Assembly: GCF_963678635.1 (NCBI RefSeq)
Contig: NC_087066.1
Span: 45,125,624 to 45,189,623, forward strand
From: Symsagittifera roscoffensis
Lineage: Eukaryota > Xenacoelomorpha > Acoela > Convolutidae
Direction of reading: 5' to 3'
Length of the DNA stretch: 64,000 nt
Shown here: positions 33,393 through 46,100 of the stretch, piece by piece
How the letters are laid out: each line of letters opens with the position of its first letter
How positions within the stretch are numbered: position 1 is the stretch's first letter
Program-made: the position numbers and the translations under genes
Notes under the pieces: generated by a model
Told to the model about the DNA's origin: nothing
What the model saw: the letters and a program-made list of their open reading frames with translations, nothing else
Database searches by the model: none

Positions 33393-34740
33393 CACAGAGG
33401 CGAAGCGGAGCTTCGAAACACTTGCGATCTAAAGCAAAATTCTAAAACCTGAAGTTGAAAAACTTACTTGAAATTTCTGAAAATAGGTTGAAAAAATTAC
33501 TTGAAAAAATAACTTGAAAAGTTGAAAAATATGCAGCTACAAAAACTTCATGGTTGAATAGAAAGAAGCTCATAAAGAGAATAAAAAAGAATTGAAAATC
33601 AATTAACAAGCGTCAACAAATTTCTGGTCGAAACCTGTTTGAGTCGAAAACAAAACTCTTCTCAAAAAAAAATTAATTAAGTTTTTAAAATTTTTACGCG
33701 TCCAATCTGAAAAACATAAAAGCATGCAAAAACATTTGCTCTCAAAATTATGCAATGAAAGTTTAAATATTTTAAAAAGAAACGAACCAAAAAACCCAAA
33801 ATCAGACTTGGTAAATTTACAAATTAATGAGCTTTCAAAGGTAATAAAAAATTGTTTACACAGAGGCGAAGTGGCACTTCGCATACACAAGCAAAACTAT
33901 GACCAATAACGCTACTGGGAAAAACTGAATGAATAAAACTTTGAGTCTACAAAATTTCTTAAGTGACTCACGCCAATTAAGAGTCTACATGATTGCTTCG
34001 TGACGCAAGCAAATTATGACGCATTAGCAGTAAGTACCAGTCAATATGAAAAAAAACTTACCAACTTACATGCCTCAATTTATAGAGCGGACGCGTTTTA
34101 ACTAGTATACAACAAAATTCATTTAAAACGTCCGACACTGCCCAGGTTTGAACCCTCTTATTTTTCTGCAGGACTCCTTCCATACCTCTACGCTACAGAT
34201 CCATGATATCTTGAAGCTAAAGTGCTATTTGTAAAATATTAGTCTGTGTTAATATCCTTAGCATTGGCTATACTTAATAGCTGGATCAAAATGAACACAT
34301 TTTGTCGCAACAATTACATCGTAACAAAATTTGCGACTTGGGTTGGGGAAAAAAAATAAAGTTCATGCAATAACTCAAGCTATGCTTGTGTAAACATGGA
34401 AAAAAAACACTTGCTCTAGAAAGTAAGCCAATAAAAAAACCGTATCACTTTTTAAAAAAATGGCGTTTAAAAGAAACGGAAACATGAATTGACAGAGAAA
34501 AGGACGAAAATACAAACCAAAAAAAATGAGAAATTTTTTGAAAAGGTAATTACAACCTGAAACGGGCTTTACCTAAATACTTCTTAAACTATAGTAGTTT
34601 TATTTGAATTTTCAAGAAATTGAGCATATCAGAAGATAAAGCGGTCCAGCAGATATGAAAGGAGTCCTTATAAAAAAGTTGTTAATTGGAAAAAAAAATC
34701 TAGTACCCGATTGCAATACCCTTGCTTATCGCAAGGGTAA
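33393..34740. repeat. Long dispersed element (about 1.35 kb) containing tRNA-like SINE copy 3
   Basis: Left end CACAGAGGCGAAGCGGAGCT and ACACTTGCGATC; right end ACCCTTGCTTATCGCAAGGG followed by TAA. The inner ends CTTGCGAT(A) and TATCGCAAG are inverted. A minus-strand tRNA-like head lies at about 34205-34142. Similar full-length layout at 50688-52163. No coding capacity. Confidence 0.65.
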
Positions 34741-36587
34741 TTATTTAGGATAGGTTGAGATTCTCCCTAAAGTTTAAACCCTCCTCTACGCAAAAAAAAG
34801 CAAATTAAAAACAAGGATAGCAGGTTGCTGTGCAATTAGCACTGAATGTTCTGACATTCCTAGAAAAAAACTACAAAAGAATTCTCTTTTTTATATATTT
34901 TTTTCAAGTTAAGGTCATTTTTAGCGCGTGATAAAACAATAGAACTGCTCAAACGACTCAAAGAAAATTAGCGTATTAGACATAATCGACAACACATGTT
35001 TTGAAATACAAAAATGAAATACAAACAATACAGAGCAAAAAACTTACTTTCTTAACTTTTTTAAGTAAGCTATTATTGGCAAGCGCCAAATTAATCTTCC
35101 GAAACCGATTTTCTCTTCAGTGAAATCAAGTTTTCAAAGCCTAAAATTTAGGACGTTACTCGATCGCTCAAAACTAAACTTGAGCTCAGATTTTTAGGCC
35201 GGTTTTTCTCAACACTGGGACAGCTGATTGAAAACTTTTTTATGTCGTTCGAATAAGAACTGAAAAGAATTTAATCAAATATCAGTCTCGATCCTTTCCG
35301 ATGGTTTTTTTTGGGTTACCTGATTTTGCGTAGAACAGGAAAAAACTCACACACCCGAATACAGATTTACTCCCCCTTTTTCAATGGTCGGAACACAAAA
35401 CTATTTCTATAAACAACTTAAAATTTTTCTGCAGAAATAGTTATGGTTGGAATATGCTATACCAGGTGTATATCAACCGGATTACTATCCTGAAAAATGA
35501 TTAACAAAAATGATAATTTCAAAAGCCTTGCACGCTTGATACTTTATGACACAAAGGCGGAGCTACACTTCGAGAACCCAAATGTGAAAACGGCAAACAG
35601 TAGCTCCAAAAAAGCACAAAAAAAAGAAATCAGGAGAGAAAAAGCAAAAACAAGCTTTGAAAAATAAAACTTGCTATCTGACGAAATGAAACCACCGACC
35701 TGGAGACTACGAGTGCAACATCCTCCTATCTTCTCAATTTACGCTTGCAATAAGTAACAAATGGTGGTACGGCATAGACGGTTGTGTCTTAACGTGACCT
35801 AGTATGTTTGTGTTGCGTTAATTAGAGTGTTACTTAACTGCTCAAGGTCAGGACAGGTTTCATATACAAACCACGCTGAATGTGTGAGTCTGATCACTCT
35901 TTGAAATATGTACCAATAAACCGTGTCTAACATATGATACTAAATTCTTAATGCTATGCAGAAAAAGTGCTACCGAAACTATCAATAATTTAAGAAGTTG
36001 GGTTGAAAAAAACTGATTCGTAATACAAAATTACGCTCGCTTGCTGGCTTGTGCAATATAACTCACCCAATTGGAAAATGTATAAGAAAATTTTTCTATT
36101 CCACTGGTAAATCTACAGAACCCATTTTTGAAACTGCAAGACAAACACTTTTCTTATAAGAGAGCGTAGTTTTGTTATCAGAGAGCAAGGTTAACTTTTA
36201 AATTATTTAATGAAAAAAATAATGTGTTAAAACTGTATTTAATTGTGAACAATTTTTTGAATTTCCAAGAAAAAAAACAAACTAAACGACCTAAATCATC
36301 AACTTCACGTCCCTCACTGACACTCAAACAAGATTGTTGGTTGTTATAACTGCCTTTTAAATATCACGCTGTTTTTGGTGAAAACGGATAAAAATACACA
36401 AATCATCATTAATAGTTTGGATAAATAGACATAAAACGCTTATGACGTAATCAAGCTATTTTGGCTATTTTTTCAACTAAATAACTTTGCAAAACACAAT
36501 TTTTTTAAAAAACCACAATAGTCCATATCTTCACTGTGGTATAAACGATATCTGTCAGAAACTATTGCTTTGATCACGAAAATTAGT
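34741..36587. other. Intergenic, repeats then unassigned
   Basis: Hairpin-ended repeat to 35.39 kb, a GGCGGAGCTACACTTCG palindromic fragment near 35.56 kb, then AT-rich DNA with no recognised feature. It may hide the last exon of the gene at 36.96-37.35 kb. Confidence 0.45.
34812..35394 (+). repeat. Dispersed hairpin-ended repeat, copy B
   Basis: Begins ACAAGGATAGCAGGTTGCTG; inner end GTTCTGACAT pairs with TGGTCGGAAC at 35385-35394 as an inverted repeat. Middle contains the CTGATTTTGCGT block seen in other copies. Confidence 0.6.
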
Positions 36588-36959
36588 CTGATAAACCCAC
36601 CCGAATGTATATATTCGGTTACTTTCTTTACTACACTGAGCCAGATTAACGGATGAAGGCGTCCATTCCCTCTACTCAGAAGTCAAAAATTTCATGACCT
36701 TTTACAACTGTAAAATATGATTGTTTTGGCGTCTGACCCTAACTTTTTTTATTTGGCACCTATACATAAACTTGAATTGAAAGAGAAAAGCGAGCAAAGT
36801 CTATATTTTAGGCCAACGAAACTTGTTTTTTTTTTGAATTCTAGATCCCATCCTATAAGAAAATTACCCCAAAAACTTTTTTCTAAGGGTTTAGATTTCC
36901 AAATAAGAGTGCAACACAAATGATTTAGCTGGTAGTTGTGAAATTATATTGGCCCTTAC

Positions 36960-37351
36960 CTTAGCGGTTGTTGGAGAAACATCCTTCGGTTCCTGAAGTA
37001 TGATTTCAATTTTCCATTTAACATTTTGCGCAAGGAAGAAATAGAACAGCCTGTATTCACCGTTCCACAGAGCGAGGTCAGAATCGCAAAACATTTTGAT
37101 ATTTAAAAGAGCAGATCTACAAGGACAAATAACTTTTAGTCTATAGTGGAATTAATTCACCATTTGTTTACCATACCTCCGTATTTCAGAGTTTGCAAGC
37201 CCCTTTAAAAAAACTTCAAAACGCAGTGGGGAATTTTTCCAAGCAGAATTTTGACAGATAACATTTGCTCTAAAATAATGCTCAAACTTGGAGAAAAACT
37301 TACATAATTGACAAAAAAGGTAACAACACTACAATTATCATTGAAATTCCA
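36960..37351 (-). CDS. Unrecognised protein with hydrophobic N-terminus (5' two exons, 3' end unresolved)
   Basis: Two minus-strand exons: 37351-37304 and 37116-36960, with donors AT|GTAAGT and AAG|GTAAGG and a phase-2 join. The ATG at 37341 lies 10 nt after the acceptor CCTTTTAG. Predicted start MIIVVLLPFLSIISALLNIK looks like a signal peptide or signal anchor. It is followed by a stretch with DSDLALWNGEY, LFYFFLAQNVKW and EIILQEP. I do not recognise the family. The third exon is not clear: an acceptor at 36588 would add about 10 codons and a stop, and a weaker acceptor near 36800 would add a longer basic tail. Splice-site quality and phase agreement support a real gene; the function is unknown. 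Confidence 0.5.
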
Positions 37352-37885
37352 CTAAAAGGACCTCTTAACATGTATTTACAGGAACTCTGAACATGTATCT
37401 CCTCTATTTTACTGCAACATATTTAGTTGAAAATTGAGTAATCGACTCAATGTAATTTTTGAAAATAGTATTTACAAAAATTGGTGAAAAAATTAAAAGC
37501 TAGCGAATAGAAAATGAGACGTAAACTACCTACAAAAAACTGAAAGCAAAATTTAAAAAAAACGCTAGAAGCACAACTGACTGCATACAAAAACCTTTTA
37601 GTAATAACCGAGCTGCCACTGATCCAACAAAACGTCGGTAGACGCCCATTGAGCCGAAAACAAAAAAGACTGCCATAAGAAACTGTTGTCATGAAAAAAT
37701 GAAGACATAAAATTTTGAAATTTTGATGAGTTACACCACGACAGTACTAAACTTCTTTAAAATCAACGTTTGCCATTCGAAGGACACAAAATAAGTACAC
37801 TAGCTCAATAACACTGTCAAAACCATGAAGGCCGAATGATGCTTCTAAGCAAAAATTAACAAATTTACTAGCCTTTTCAAGTTTT

Positions 37886-38035
37886 TTTTTGATGTATTGT
37901 AAGCCCTTTTTTTAGGTGCTAGTGTTGTTGATTTAATCCTAGAATTTATAAATTTACTATTTTCTTTTTTTCTTAATTCTAGGATTAAATCAACAACACT
38001 AGCAACTAAGAAAATGGCTTACAACACATCAAAAA
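37886..38035. repeat. Foldback element with ~60-bp arms
   Basis: TTTTTGATGTATTGTAAGCC and GCTAGTGTTGTTGATTTAAT on the left are inverted on the right (37975-38035) with one indel and few mismatches; loop about 18-28 bp of T-rich sequence. It is followed by AGCAACGAAGCCGACAAAAC, the block that also accompanies the foldbacks at the left edge of the window. Confidence 0.88.
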
Positions 38036-38136
38036 TTTGCAATGTAGCAACGAAGCCGACAAAACATAAGCAGAACAATGAAAGTCCTATAACTCAATTT
38101 TCCCGGAAAATTAATTTTGATACAAATCGGAAAAAG

Positions 38137-38205
38137 TCCGGCTGTGACTCCTACACTGGACCTAAGGTTTTATAGTCAACGCATTACCTCTCTACCAAGT
38201 TAGAA
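38137..38205 (-). repeat. tRNA-like sequence (SINE head), degenerate
   Basis: Minus strand TTGGTAGAGAGGTAATGCG followed by AGGTCCAGTGTAGGAGTC; A-box acceptable, B-box decayed. Followed on the plus strand by GTTAAGACTCAATAATAAA, shared with the copy near 18.55 kb. Confidence 0.4.
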
Positions 38206-38391
38206 GGTGCATGATAATTGTTAAGACTCAATAATAAACCAAGTTCAATTTCTCACGGATTAATCAGAGAAGATGTTTCCGGAAAAAAAATTAAATCTCG
38301 ATTGCATTACACTTGTTCGCACTTACTAGCGAGAACACGGCAAAAAGCAGCTCTAAAAAGTCGAAAAAAGCCTCAAATTAGTTTCTCGCAA

Positions 38392-38458
38392 ATCTCGGAT
38401 TCGATCGGCAACCTGGAGATTATGAGTCTCACGAACTAACCACTCAGCTATCCCACTG
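38392..38458 (-). repeat. tRNA-Met-like sequence (CAT anticodon), probably SINE-derived
   Basis: Minus strand: ATAGCTGAGTGGTTAGTTCG (A-box), anticodon loop CTCATAA between GAGA and TCTC, then CCGATCGAATCCG (B-box). Acceptor stem does not close well, so I regard it as a tRNA pseudogene or SINE head. Confidence 0.45.
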
Positions 38459-38659
38459 GACAAAAACTATCAACAAATGAAGTCGAGCACAGAAGCCATA
38501 AAATTTCCGATGCTACATGTGGTGATTATAGCTTAAGTGCCACCAACTAAGAAAACGCTTTTATTTGCGAACTTGGTTGAAAAAAAGAAGATCCGTACAA
38601 ATACACTACTCTCTGAAGCTCACACTGTTTAATTTTCATACAATTTTACCGCCCTTTTG

Positions 38660-38990
38660 TTTTTATCTTTTGTCATGAACTACTCGAGGAGGGCAAAAAA
38701 TTGGACAAACAACGGAGCGTAGGGCTCGGTATAGAAATGGCAGTGTTGTCTCGAAGTCGTTTTTGGTTTCGACGAAGGCTAGTTTCACCGCGGGCCTAGT
38801 GAGTTTTTCTAACACAGTTTGAATGACGCATGACCGCGCGATGCCATCAGGATCTATGCGCATTTTAACAACCTTAGCGATGGGCAGATGCTTCTAGGCT
38901 TGAAGTCTTTTATGATCCACATGAGGTCAATTTTCTCTATAGGATCTTCAGCTTGATTCGGCTAGTTGTTTCCAAGAGCTGTCTAATCAA
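38660..38990 (-). mobile_element. BEL/Pao retrotransposon relic (pol C-terminal DUF5641-like segment)
   Basis: Minus strand shows DLMWIIKDFK and, after a frameshift, LPIAKVVKMRIDPDGIARS followed by LTRPAVKLAFVE. This is the order GDLVLIKD, GRVV-HPG-DG-VR, RPV-KL seen at the C-terminus of BEL/Pao polyproteins after integrase. No LTR, protease or RT is recognised nearby. Isolated decayed fragment. Confidence 0.6.
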
Positions 38991-39359
38991 TCCTTTGTAG
39001 GCTTGCAGAATTTAATGCTTTATTTTTGGTGCTTGGTATTGAGTAGAATGTAACTAAGGGAGCAAAGATGAATGGCCATCCAATTAAGTACTGGTTCGGG
39101 TTAAGTGCTAACTTGTCATCAATGTCGCAACTTACATGAGTCAGTGCTATTTATTGATTAGGACTGCGCATTCAACTACCAAAGTCAAAAACAGATCAAT
39201 CACAAAAGTCGAAAACAGATCAAGTACCAAAACAGATCAATTACCAAAGTCGAAAACAGATCTTAGATTTAGAAGAAAGAAAAGACTCGTTTAAGTATCA
39301 AAACAAGGCGCTCACTCGCCCCGCCAAAACGGAAGAGCTGACGGCGGACTTAACCACCA

Positions 39360-40530
39360 TTTATAATTATTATTATTATATTGGATTTACATTTACAACG
39401 TAAATGAGGGGACTGTTAGTCCCGTAGATAAATCAAGTCAATTGAGTCCCGAGAGGTCAGAGTGTCGATCTCTGCAATTGGAGCAAAAACACAAGAATGT
39501 CCAGGTACATGGACCGAGTTCATCAAAGTGACTGTGGAAAAACGACCACATGAGTTTGAGTAGACGATACTTCATGTCAGCCGAGAAGGTTCTGATGTCG
39601 ATAACGTTAGCTATTCTGTTGGCTCTCTATGGCGTTCTATACCAAAAACGGGTTGCTGTGCGTCGTGAGCCACTGGGTGCGCAGGAAAAACAACTGGCGA
39701 GATCACAGTCATATAGTCCACTGACAACTTTTGAAAGAGCGAGAAAGCCAGTTAAAACGGCAAAGTACGCAATGGGTAAGATGCCAAGGGAACTGATTGC
39801 TTCACGGTACGGTGTGTAAGGGAGCATCCATCTGACAACTCGTTTCTGGAAGGTTTCTAGTTGCTTCAAGTCCGATTTGTTTGGAGACCAGCATATAAAA
39901 TGATAGGCATGAGAAGTGTTTTGTACAAGTGGAGCTTCACCTGCGGGGAGAGAAGATGACTCACACTGCGGCGTATCAGGAAGAATGTTGCATTTGCTTT
40001 AGTTAACTTTTTCTTTATGTGCTCGGTCCACGACAAAGTGATGTTGATTTGTAGTCCGAGATCGTTCACTGATGAGACTAAGTCGAGAGTTGTATTGCAG
40101 AAGGTAATATCGCAGGGGTAACCATTCTTAAAATATATTACACAACATTTTGAAATATTAAGAGGCAACCGATTTTCAGTAGACCAAGTACTCAGTCTAT
40201 CAAGATCCGCGGTAAACAGATGGAACAAATCGGGGGATTTGTCGAAAAAAGTTTTCAAGTCGTCAGCAAAGATAAAAGCAACAGAATTAAATATTTTATC
40301 AGGGAGGTCGTTGATGAAAATCAAAAACAGAATCGGACCCAACAGTGAGCCTTGGGGAACACCACTCAGCACTAAGCGAACAGCCGACAAAATACCATTG
40401 ATGCGAACTCTCTGAGATCTGTTTGTAAGGTAGCTCCTTAGAATCTTGAAAAGTCGAACCTTACTAGGCACGAAGCAATGTCCTTTTCGGATATTGATGC
40501 ATAAATGTAGTTCAGGCAATGTAATAGTTG
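39360..40530 (-). mobile_element. 5'-truncated LINE with reverse transcriptase fragment and (TAA)n tail
   Basis: Minus strand, 40519-39866 in one frame: RSYLTNRSQRVRINGI, then SGVPQGSLLGPILFLIFIND and the catalytic FADD, ending in LHLYKTLLMPIILYAG. A frameshift near 39868 leads to KQLETFQKRVVRWMLPY and GILPIAYFAVLTGFLAL, the usual post-RT region. The 3' end runs into AATAATAATTATAAAT near 39360-39390, a microsatellite tail typical of non-LTR elements. The 5' end is cut within the RT domain. Dead copy. Confidence 0.85.
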
Positions 40531-43150
40531 AAGAATGGCAGATTTACGAAGCAGAAAATTGCAGCTTCGTTTTTTCTTCGTCGAAATTTCGTGACCGAGA
40601 CATAGTTTGTTTGCGTGCTGCTACAGCGTTTATTGCATTATCAGAAAGAAAAAGTCGGAGATCTACAAAGAGCTATGACCCTGCCAATTTTTGTTAAACC
40701 AGTTTGAGTGGAAATTTTTTTGTAGTTTCCAAGTGGATTGTACGCGTTTTAAGACAGATAAAAAGACTAAAATAGTTCCTATCTGTAGTTTCTATTTCAG
40801 CAACGTAGAATGGACCTATATAGTTGAAAGAAATCAAATTTATAATTTGTCAATTACTTGTCTTTCTGACTAATTTTCATATGATTTTACCGCTCTTAAG
40901 TTTAAATTGCATGACTGACAATTTGTGTCAAGAAGAATGTGAGAGACATGAAATTGTGTTTCAAACTTTGTTTATTGATTTCGGGAATCATAGGAAAGAA
41001 GTTGACACTGGCAATATCAGCTTCTTTTAACATAAATTTCTTGTGGCGCCTCTCAGGGTTCTTGATCTCAATTTGCAAGAATAATATGTCATATGCTTGG
41101 CAAGTTTTTTACTAACGCTAATACAAAAAAAATGACCGAAAATTTGATAAACACGACATAAAAGTAAAAAATCTTACTTTAAGTCTCGGCAAGAGTTGTC
41201 AAACTAGACACTTCACCGCTCTTCAGTTTTTTTACAAAGGAAAGCAATCAAATAAAAGGCAAGTCATATGGCCATATCTTTCTTATGTGCTCTAATTGTC
41301 TAATGACGTTTCAATTCATTCAAAATTGTAATTTCAGACCTAGATCTTTTATATTCCACAAAAAATATTCTTTGTTTATTGCTTCATTACGGGACATAGA
41401 AGTTGCAACTTTTTCATTTCAACGAGCAAATGAACTATTTTTTCTTCAAGTTTTTAACTTTTCGCTTCATTTATCAAAAAAAGTTAAAATTTTGACACGT
41501 GATAGATGAATTCAATTGAAAAAAGCTAGCCGAATCCAACTTTGAATAATCTGGCTTTGAAGGTGTAAAATAGCTAGTATACCCCAACTACTTTTGAGAA
41601 AAGATCTTGCTGTGAAAGCATCCCCCCCCCAAAAAAAAACAATACAATTAATTAGAATTATGCGCCTATCACTATGCCGCAAAAACATATTCTGAAATAA
41701 ATATATTCTTCTAATTTTGTCTTTCAGTTCAGTCGATAGATGAAGCGTTAGTTAAAATTTAGCCGGTAGCTTCAAAACATTCCAAATTTTGAGGTATGTT
41801 AATCGATGTTTACTACAATTTCCAGATTAGTTTAACTTTAATTCTGCTACAAACAAAAATTAAGGTGACCAAAAAAGTACAAAATTATGAAAATAAAAAC
41901 AAGATAATTGCGTAAATTGAACATGCAAGCCTTTCGATTCCAGAAAATATTCTTCTTAACATCTTACAATATACAACGCTGGGGAAAAAGGCTGATTCTC
42001 ACTAAAAAATTCATTAAATTTCACTTGCCTAACCTTTGTACTACTGCGATTTAATTTTTAAACAAACTACATGAAAAACTCAGAACACGATTACATTCAA
42101 AGGACAACCATACTTCAGCGCTGTTATATGACAAACAGGTCCAGATTTTAGCATACATTTCTGCGCATCAAAACATCCGTGCGCACTGTTTCTTTCAGGG
42201 CTGATTGGTCAATATTATGATTGTTAGCAAAAGTAGAACGCAAGATTTTTCCTGTTAGTTTTTGTTAAATTAAAAATAACACAATATTGATTTGTTGTAC
42301 TAATGCTGCATAAAATTGTCCAATCAATCATTGGTTGGTCCAATTAGTTTTTCTCGCCATTAAAACAAGATTTTAGCTTCCTTCGAGTTCGATTTTCCGA
42401 GTTAAATTAGAAGTTTTTACGTTTAGGATTAAAAAGAAGTTAAATTTGGCTGAATTACGACGCCAAAAAGCGAATAGTTATTTCTTAGTAGCAAAGGTAT
42501 TGGTTGTATAAATTTAACTTACCATAAAATCCGTCAGCTTGACCAAGTTTTTCTTGCAGAAATTTAAATATTCACGAGAAAGAATCTATTCAAACTGTGG
42601 TAAATTTTTATATGAATTATGAATAAGGCAAACTATACAGGAATAACACCAACTAGGCAAAAGCTTCATTTCATTTTGCTTGAAAAAGCCGCAAAAAAGG
42701 AAATACTTATTTGATAACTACCGATACAATACAACTTCCTTCAGTTTTTTTTATTCCTTGATTGCTGAAATTTCAGCAAGTGTTGAAAATAAAAATATGC
42801 ATTTCTTCTGATAAAACTAATCATTTAGCAAATTCGCTCCCAGCTATACTGAAAAATTAACAATTTTTAATTTAATAGGAAAAGCAAAGATAATAGTTAT
42901 TGTAAGCGTTGATAAAAATCAAATAGGCCCGATATTAACCATGCGATAAAAAAACTAGAAAAATTAAATAGGCTACCACAACAAAATTTGTGCCAAGTTC
43001 AACAAAACAAAGCTAAAATAACGTGATAATACTAGTTTCAAGTCTTAAATCGGAAAAAATTAAATATATAAGAACACCATTATTTTGCTATGACTAACTT
43101 AAATTGCATTAGTTTCACGTATTGCTTAATTGGCATTAACTAAGAAAACA
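40531..43150. other. Intergenic AT-rich DNA downstream of RMND1
   Basis: No coding exon or repeat family recognised. A good donor-like TATG|GTAAGT on the minus strand near 42.52 kb has a short open stretch before it (LQEKLGQADGFY) but no acceptor in frame. Confidence 0.45.
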
Positions 43151-46100
43151 TCAATCAATAATATTTAAACTGGAATCTTTTCTGTATTTCGTTGTTTCAA
43201 CATAAGCAGTAGAGCTATCAAATAACTTTTTGCGAACATCTTGCAGTATTTGCAATATTAGCTCGGGAGTAACTAAACAAATTAAAATCTCTAACGAAAT
43301 AAGCATTATGATCCATTGTTCTAAACGGTGAGAACTTGTCTCGTTCAGATGACTTCGTAGCATTTCTAGTAAATTAAAAGATTGGGTAATTTTTACCCCA
43401 ATTATTCTGACCCGTTCTTTAACTCCCAAGTACAGTCGCATCGATAGAAATGCCTCTTCCAGCAGAGACTGATTCCAGTAGATTTCCGGAATGTCCAGGA
43501 AGTCACTGGAAAGGTTGATTCTGTGGTCGAAGTGAAATAGCTCTCCGTACATTTTCATGATTTCTTCATCCTGTACCATCACGTGACCTGACCTCATTTG
43601 ATTGATGTAGGGTGACATACTTCGCACTAGGCCCTCCACTGCAATTTCCCAGTAGGCAAGCTTAACTGATAATGCCATGCTAAAAAGAATGAACTAACGA
43701 TGAGTCACAACAGAACCTGAGCATTTGCCTGCTCGCTGTGGTAGATCCGACTTTTGATGTAAAGACAACCATTGGTCTTTCGTAACTTGGCTTGGAAAAA
43801 AAGATTTAATTTAGTGCAGTTGAACCTGGGAAAACCAAAAAAAAATCAAGCAAAAAAAACAACAAACAGTGAATCACATCGGACTTTTTACAGTTTTTAA
43901 ACTAGTTTAGATATTCAAAAATAGGTAATTAAATATTTAACTTCTAAATTTGATTTCCAATAACTTGCAAAACCATCCTAAGAGGTTACAGCCATTTAGC
44001 CGGAGCTTTTCCCACCTTTGAAGAGGCAGTTGACGCTGAGACCCCTACGACCGGAACAAGGTTAGAATCGAACGCACAACACTCGTGTTGGGAGCCGTGC
44101 ACTCGGCCATGGCCACTTACCCTATACGCCTAACCTGAGCATCTGTCTTTTAATCTGATGCAATCCTTAACATATCTTATAACTTCTTAACACAACCATT
44201 AAAACTTTTTTGTCCTTTAATGGCTTCGCTGAACATACAGATATCTGGATTCGTCACCTATAACATCGACTCAAACCAGCAATCAAAACTTTCAGAGGCA
44301 TCGTGACTATGATTGTAGGTTTGAGTCAAGGAAACAGTTGTCGAATCCAGATATCTGTAGGTTCATCGCGTCCAAGAATCCATTAAAAACAGTAGTCCAG
44401 AATCTTAATAGTTTTGCGTAGACACGGCAGAGGGAAAATATTAAAGAGGGGAAACGATTTTGGTTTTGTTTTGGAAGGAAAACAAACAGCCTGTTTACAG
44501 CCAAATACAAAGAGATTGACCATCGTAGGACGATAGCTATGAAATGGTCGAGTTATACACAGAGGCGAAGCGGAGCTTTGCACCATTTGCCATACAACTC
44601 AATCATGACAACAAACATAAGTCGAAATAAATGGAAATAGTGGAAAAATAAGTGGATAAGTTCATTCTAGGCAAGCAAGCCGAACAAGAAAATTAAATAT
44701 TAAAACATAGCCAACAGAAAGTTGCAAAAAAGTCAATGAACGCAGGTTAACAGAGAAACATATTAATTTTTTTAAAAAAAAATCAACTTTCAAATTAAAA
44801 ATAGATGGATTTCTTGCTCTTTGATTTCTAGAACAACTTAAAATTAATACTTTTTTTTATTAAAGTAACCAATTTGAGAATACTGGATTCATAAACAAAA
44901 TTTTTTTTATTTCGCTGCGAAATCTGAAAATTGAATTCCACTTTCGAACAAAGAAGACGATGACGTTTTTCGTGCCCTCTACACTTTTGCTGTTCGATAG
45001 TGGAGTTTAACTTCCTTTTAACAAAGAAATGAACTGAACTTTAAAAAAAAGAAATCAAAACTCAACCTGGAAAATTAAATTTGAGCCTCAACAAACTTCA
45101 AGATTTTTCCTTAAAAAACGAAAAAAAAATCATAACGACCTATATAAGAGTCTGGACTACGTTCATAGACTCTTAACAGTAAAAATAACAAATAACAAGG
45201 ACAGATACACAGAGTAGTTTGATTTCTCTATTTTCCGTTCAATCAAATTTTAGTTGTTTGTTGTTTCCACAATTGATGCAACAACAGCTGAGTCGCCAAG
45301 TGGACAGAATGTTACAATCGAAGAGCTCAATGAAGTGTCTTTTATACACTTCCGTTATAGTTTGCTTGCATTTCCCAGCATGTGAACTTCTTCTCCAAAA
45401 TAATGGGTGAACAAGATCTAATAAATTTGTTGTGCAATAATCCAACGATATAGAAAATTATCATTAAAAGGGTAGCAACTTGAGCAATTGCAAAAGATAA
45501 TTGAGCGTGTTGAAGTGCTGCCGAAAACTTTCTAATTAAGTACTATCTTATTATTTTACTAGAAATTTTAAAATTGATGCGATTCCCCTCACGATATAAT
45601 AACAACAAATAATGTATTTAGCATCTATTAGAAAAAAATAGCTTACCCTTATTTAAATTGAAACAAGGATGGTCGGTTTCTGTGCAAGTAGCACAAAATG
45701 TTTCAAACATACTCATAAAAACACCTAAAAGGTTTTTTCATGATTTTTTTCTTCAAATTAGTGTTGGATTTTGTGAGTCGTGTCCTAAAAGGATCTGACA
45801 AAAACATAAAATTCAGGCTTATTCTACAGTCACAGAAAAAAAGAAATCGGGCAACGATTGTAGTCGAAAAATTACTGATTACAACTTGTTTTTTCAATTT
45901 TTTATTGCAACATTTTTTTGAAGTTTTATTATTCCCAAGATACCACTATAAATCTTCAATAAATTTTTTACTGGAGTTTAACAAAATTTCATGATTTATC
46001 CTTCAATAACAAGCTCGCTCTAAATTAGACTAAAATTATCCAAAGAATGCAAAAGTAGACACGAATCATAAACCATTCTAATCATTAGAAAAACTGCTCC

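Noticed and set aside
42480-42600. Possible small exon or SL RNA donor before TATG|GTAAGT
   Set aside because: The LQEKLGQADGFY frame has an upstream stop with no acceptor between, and no Sm site or stem-loop layout was convincing for an SL RNA.
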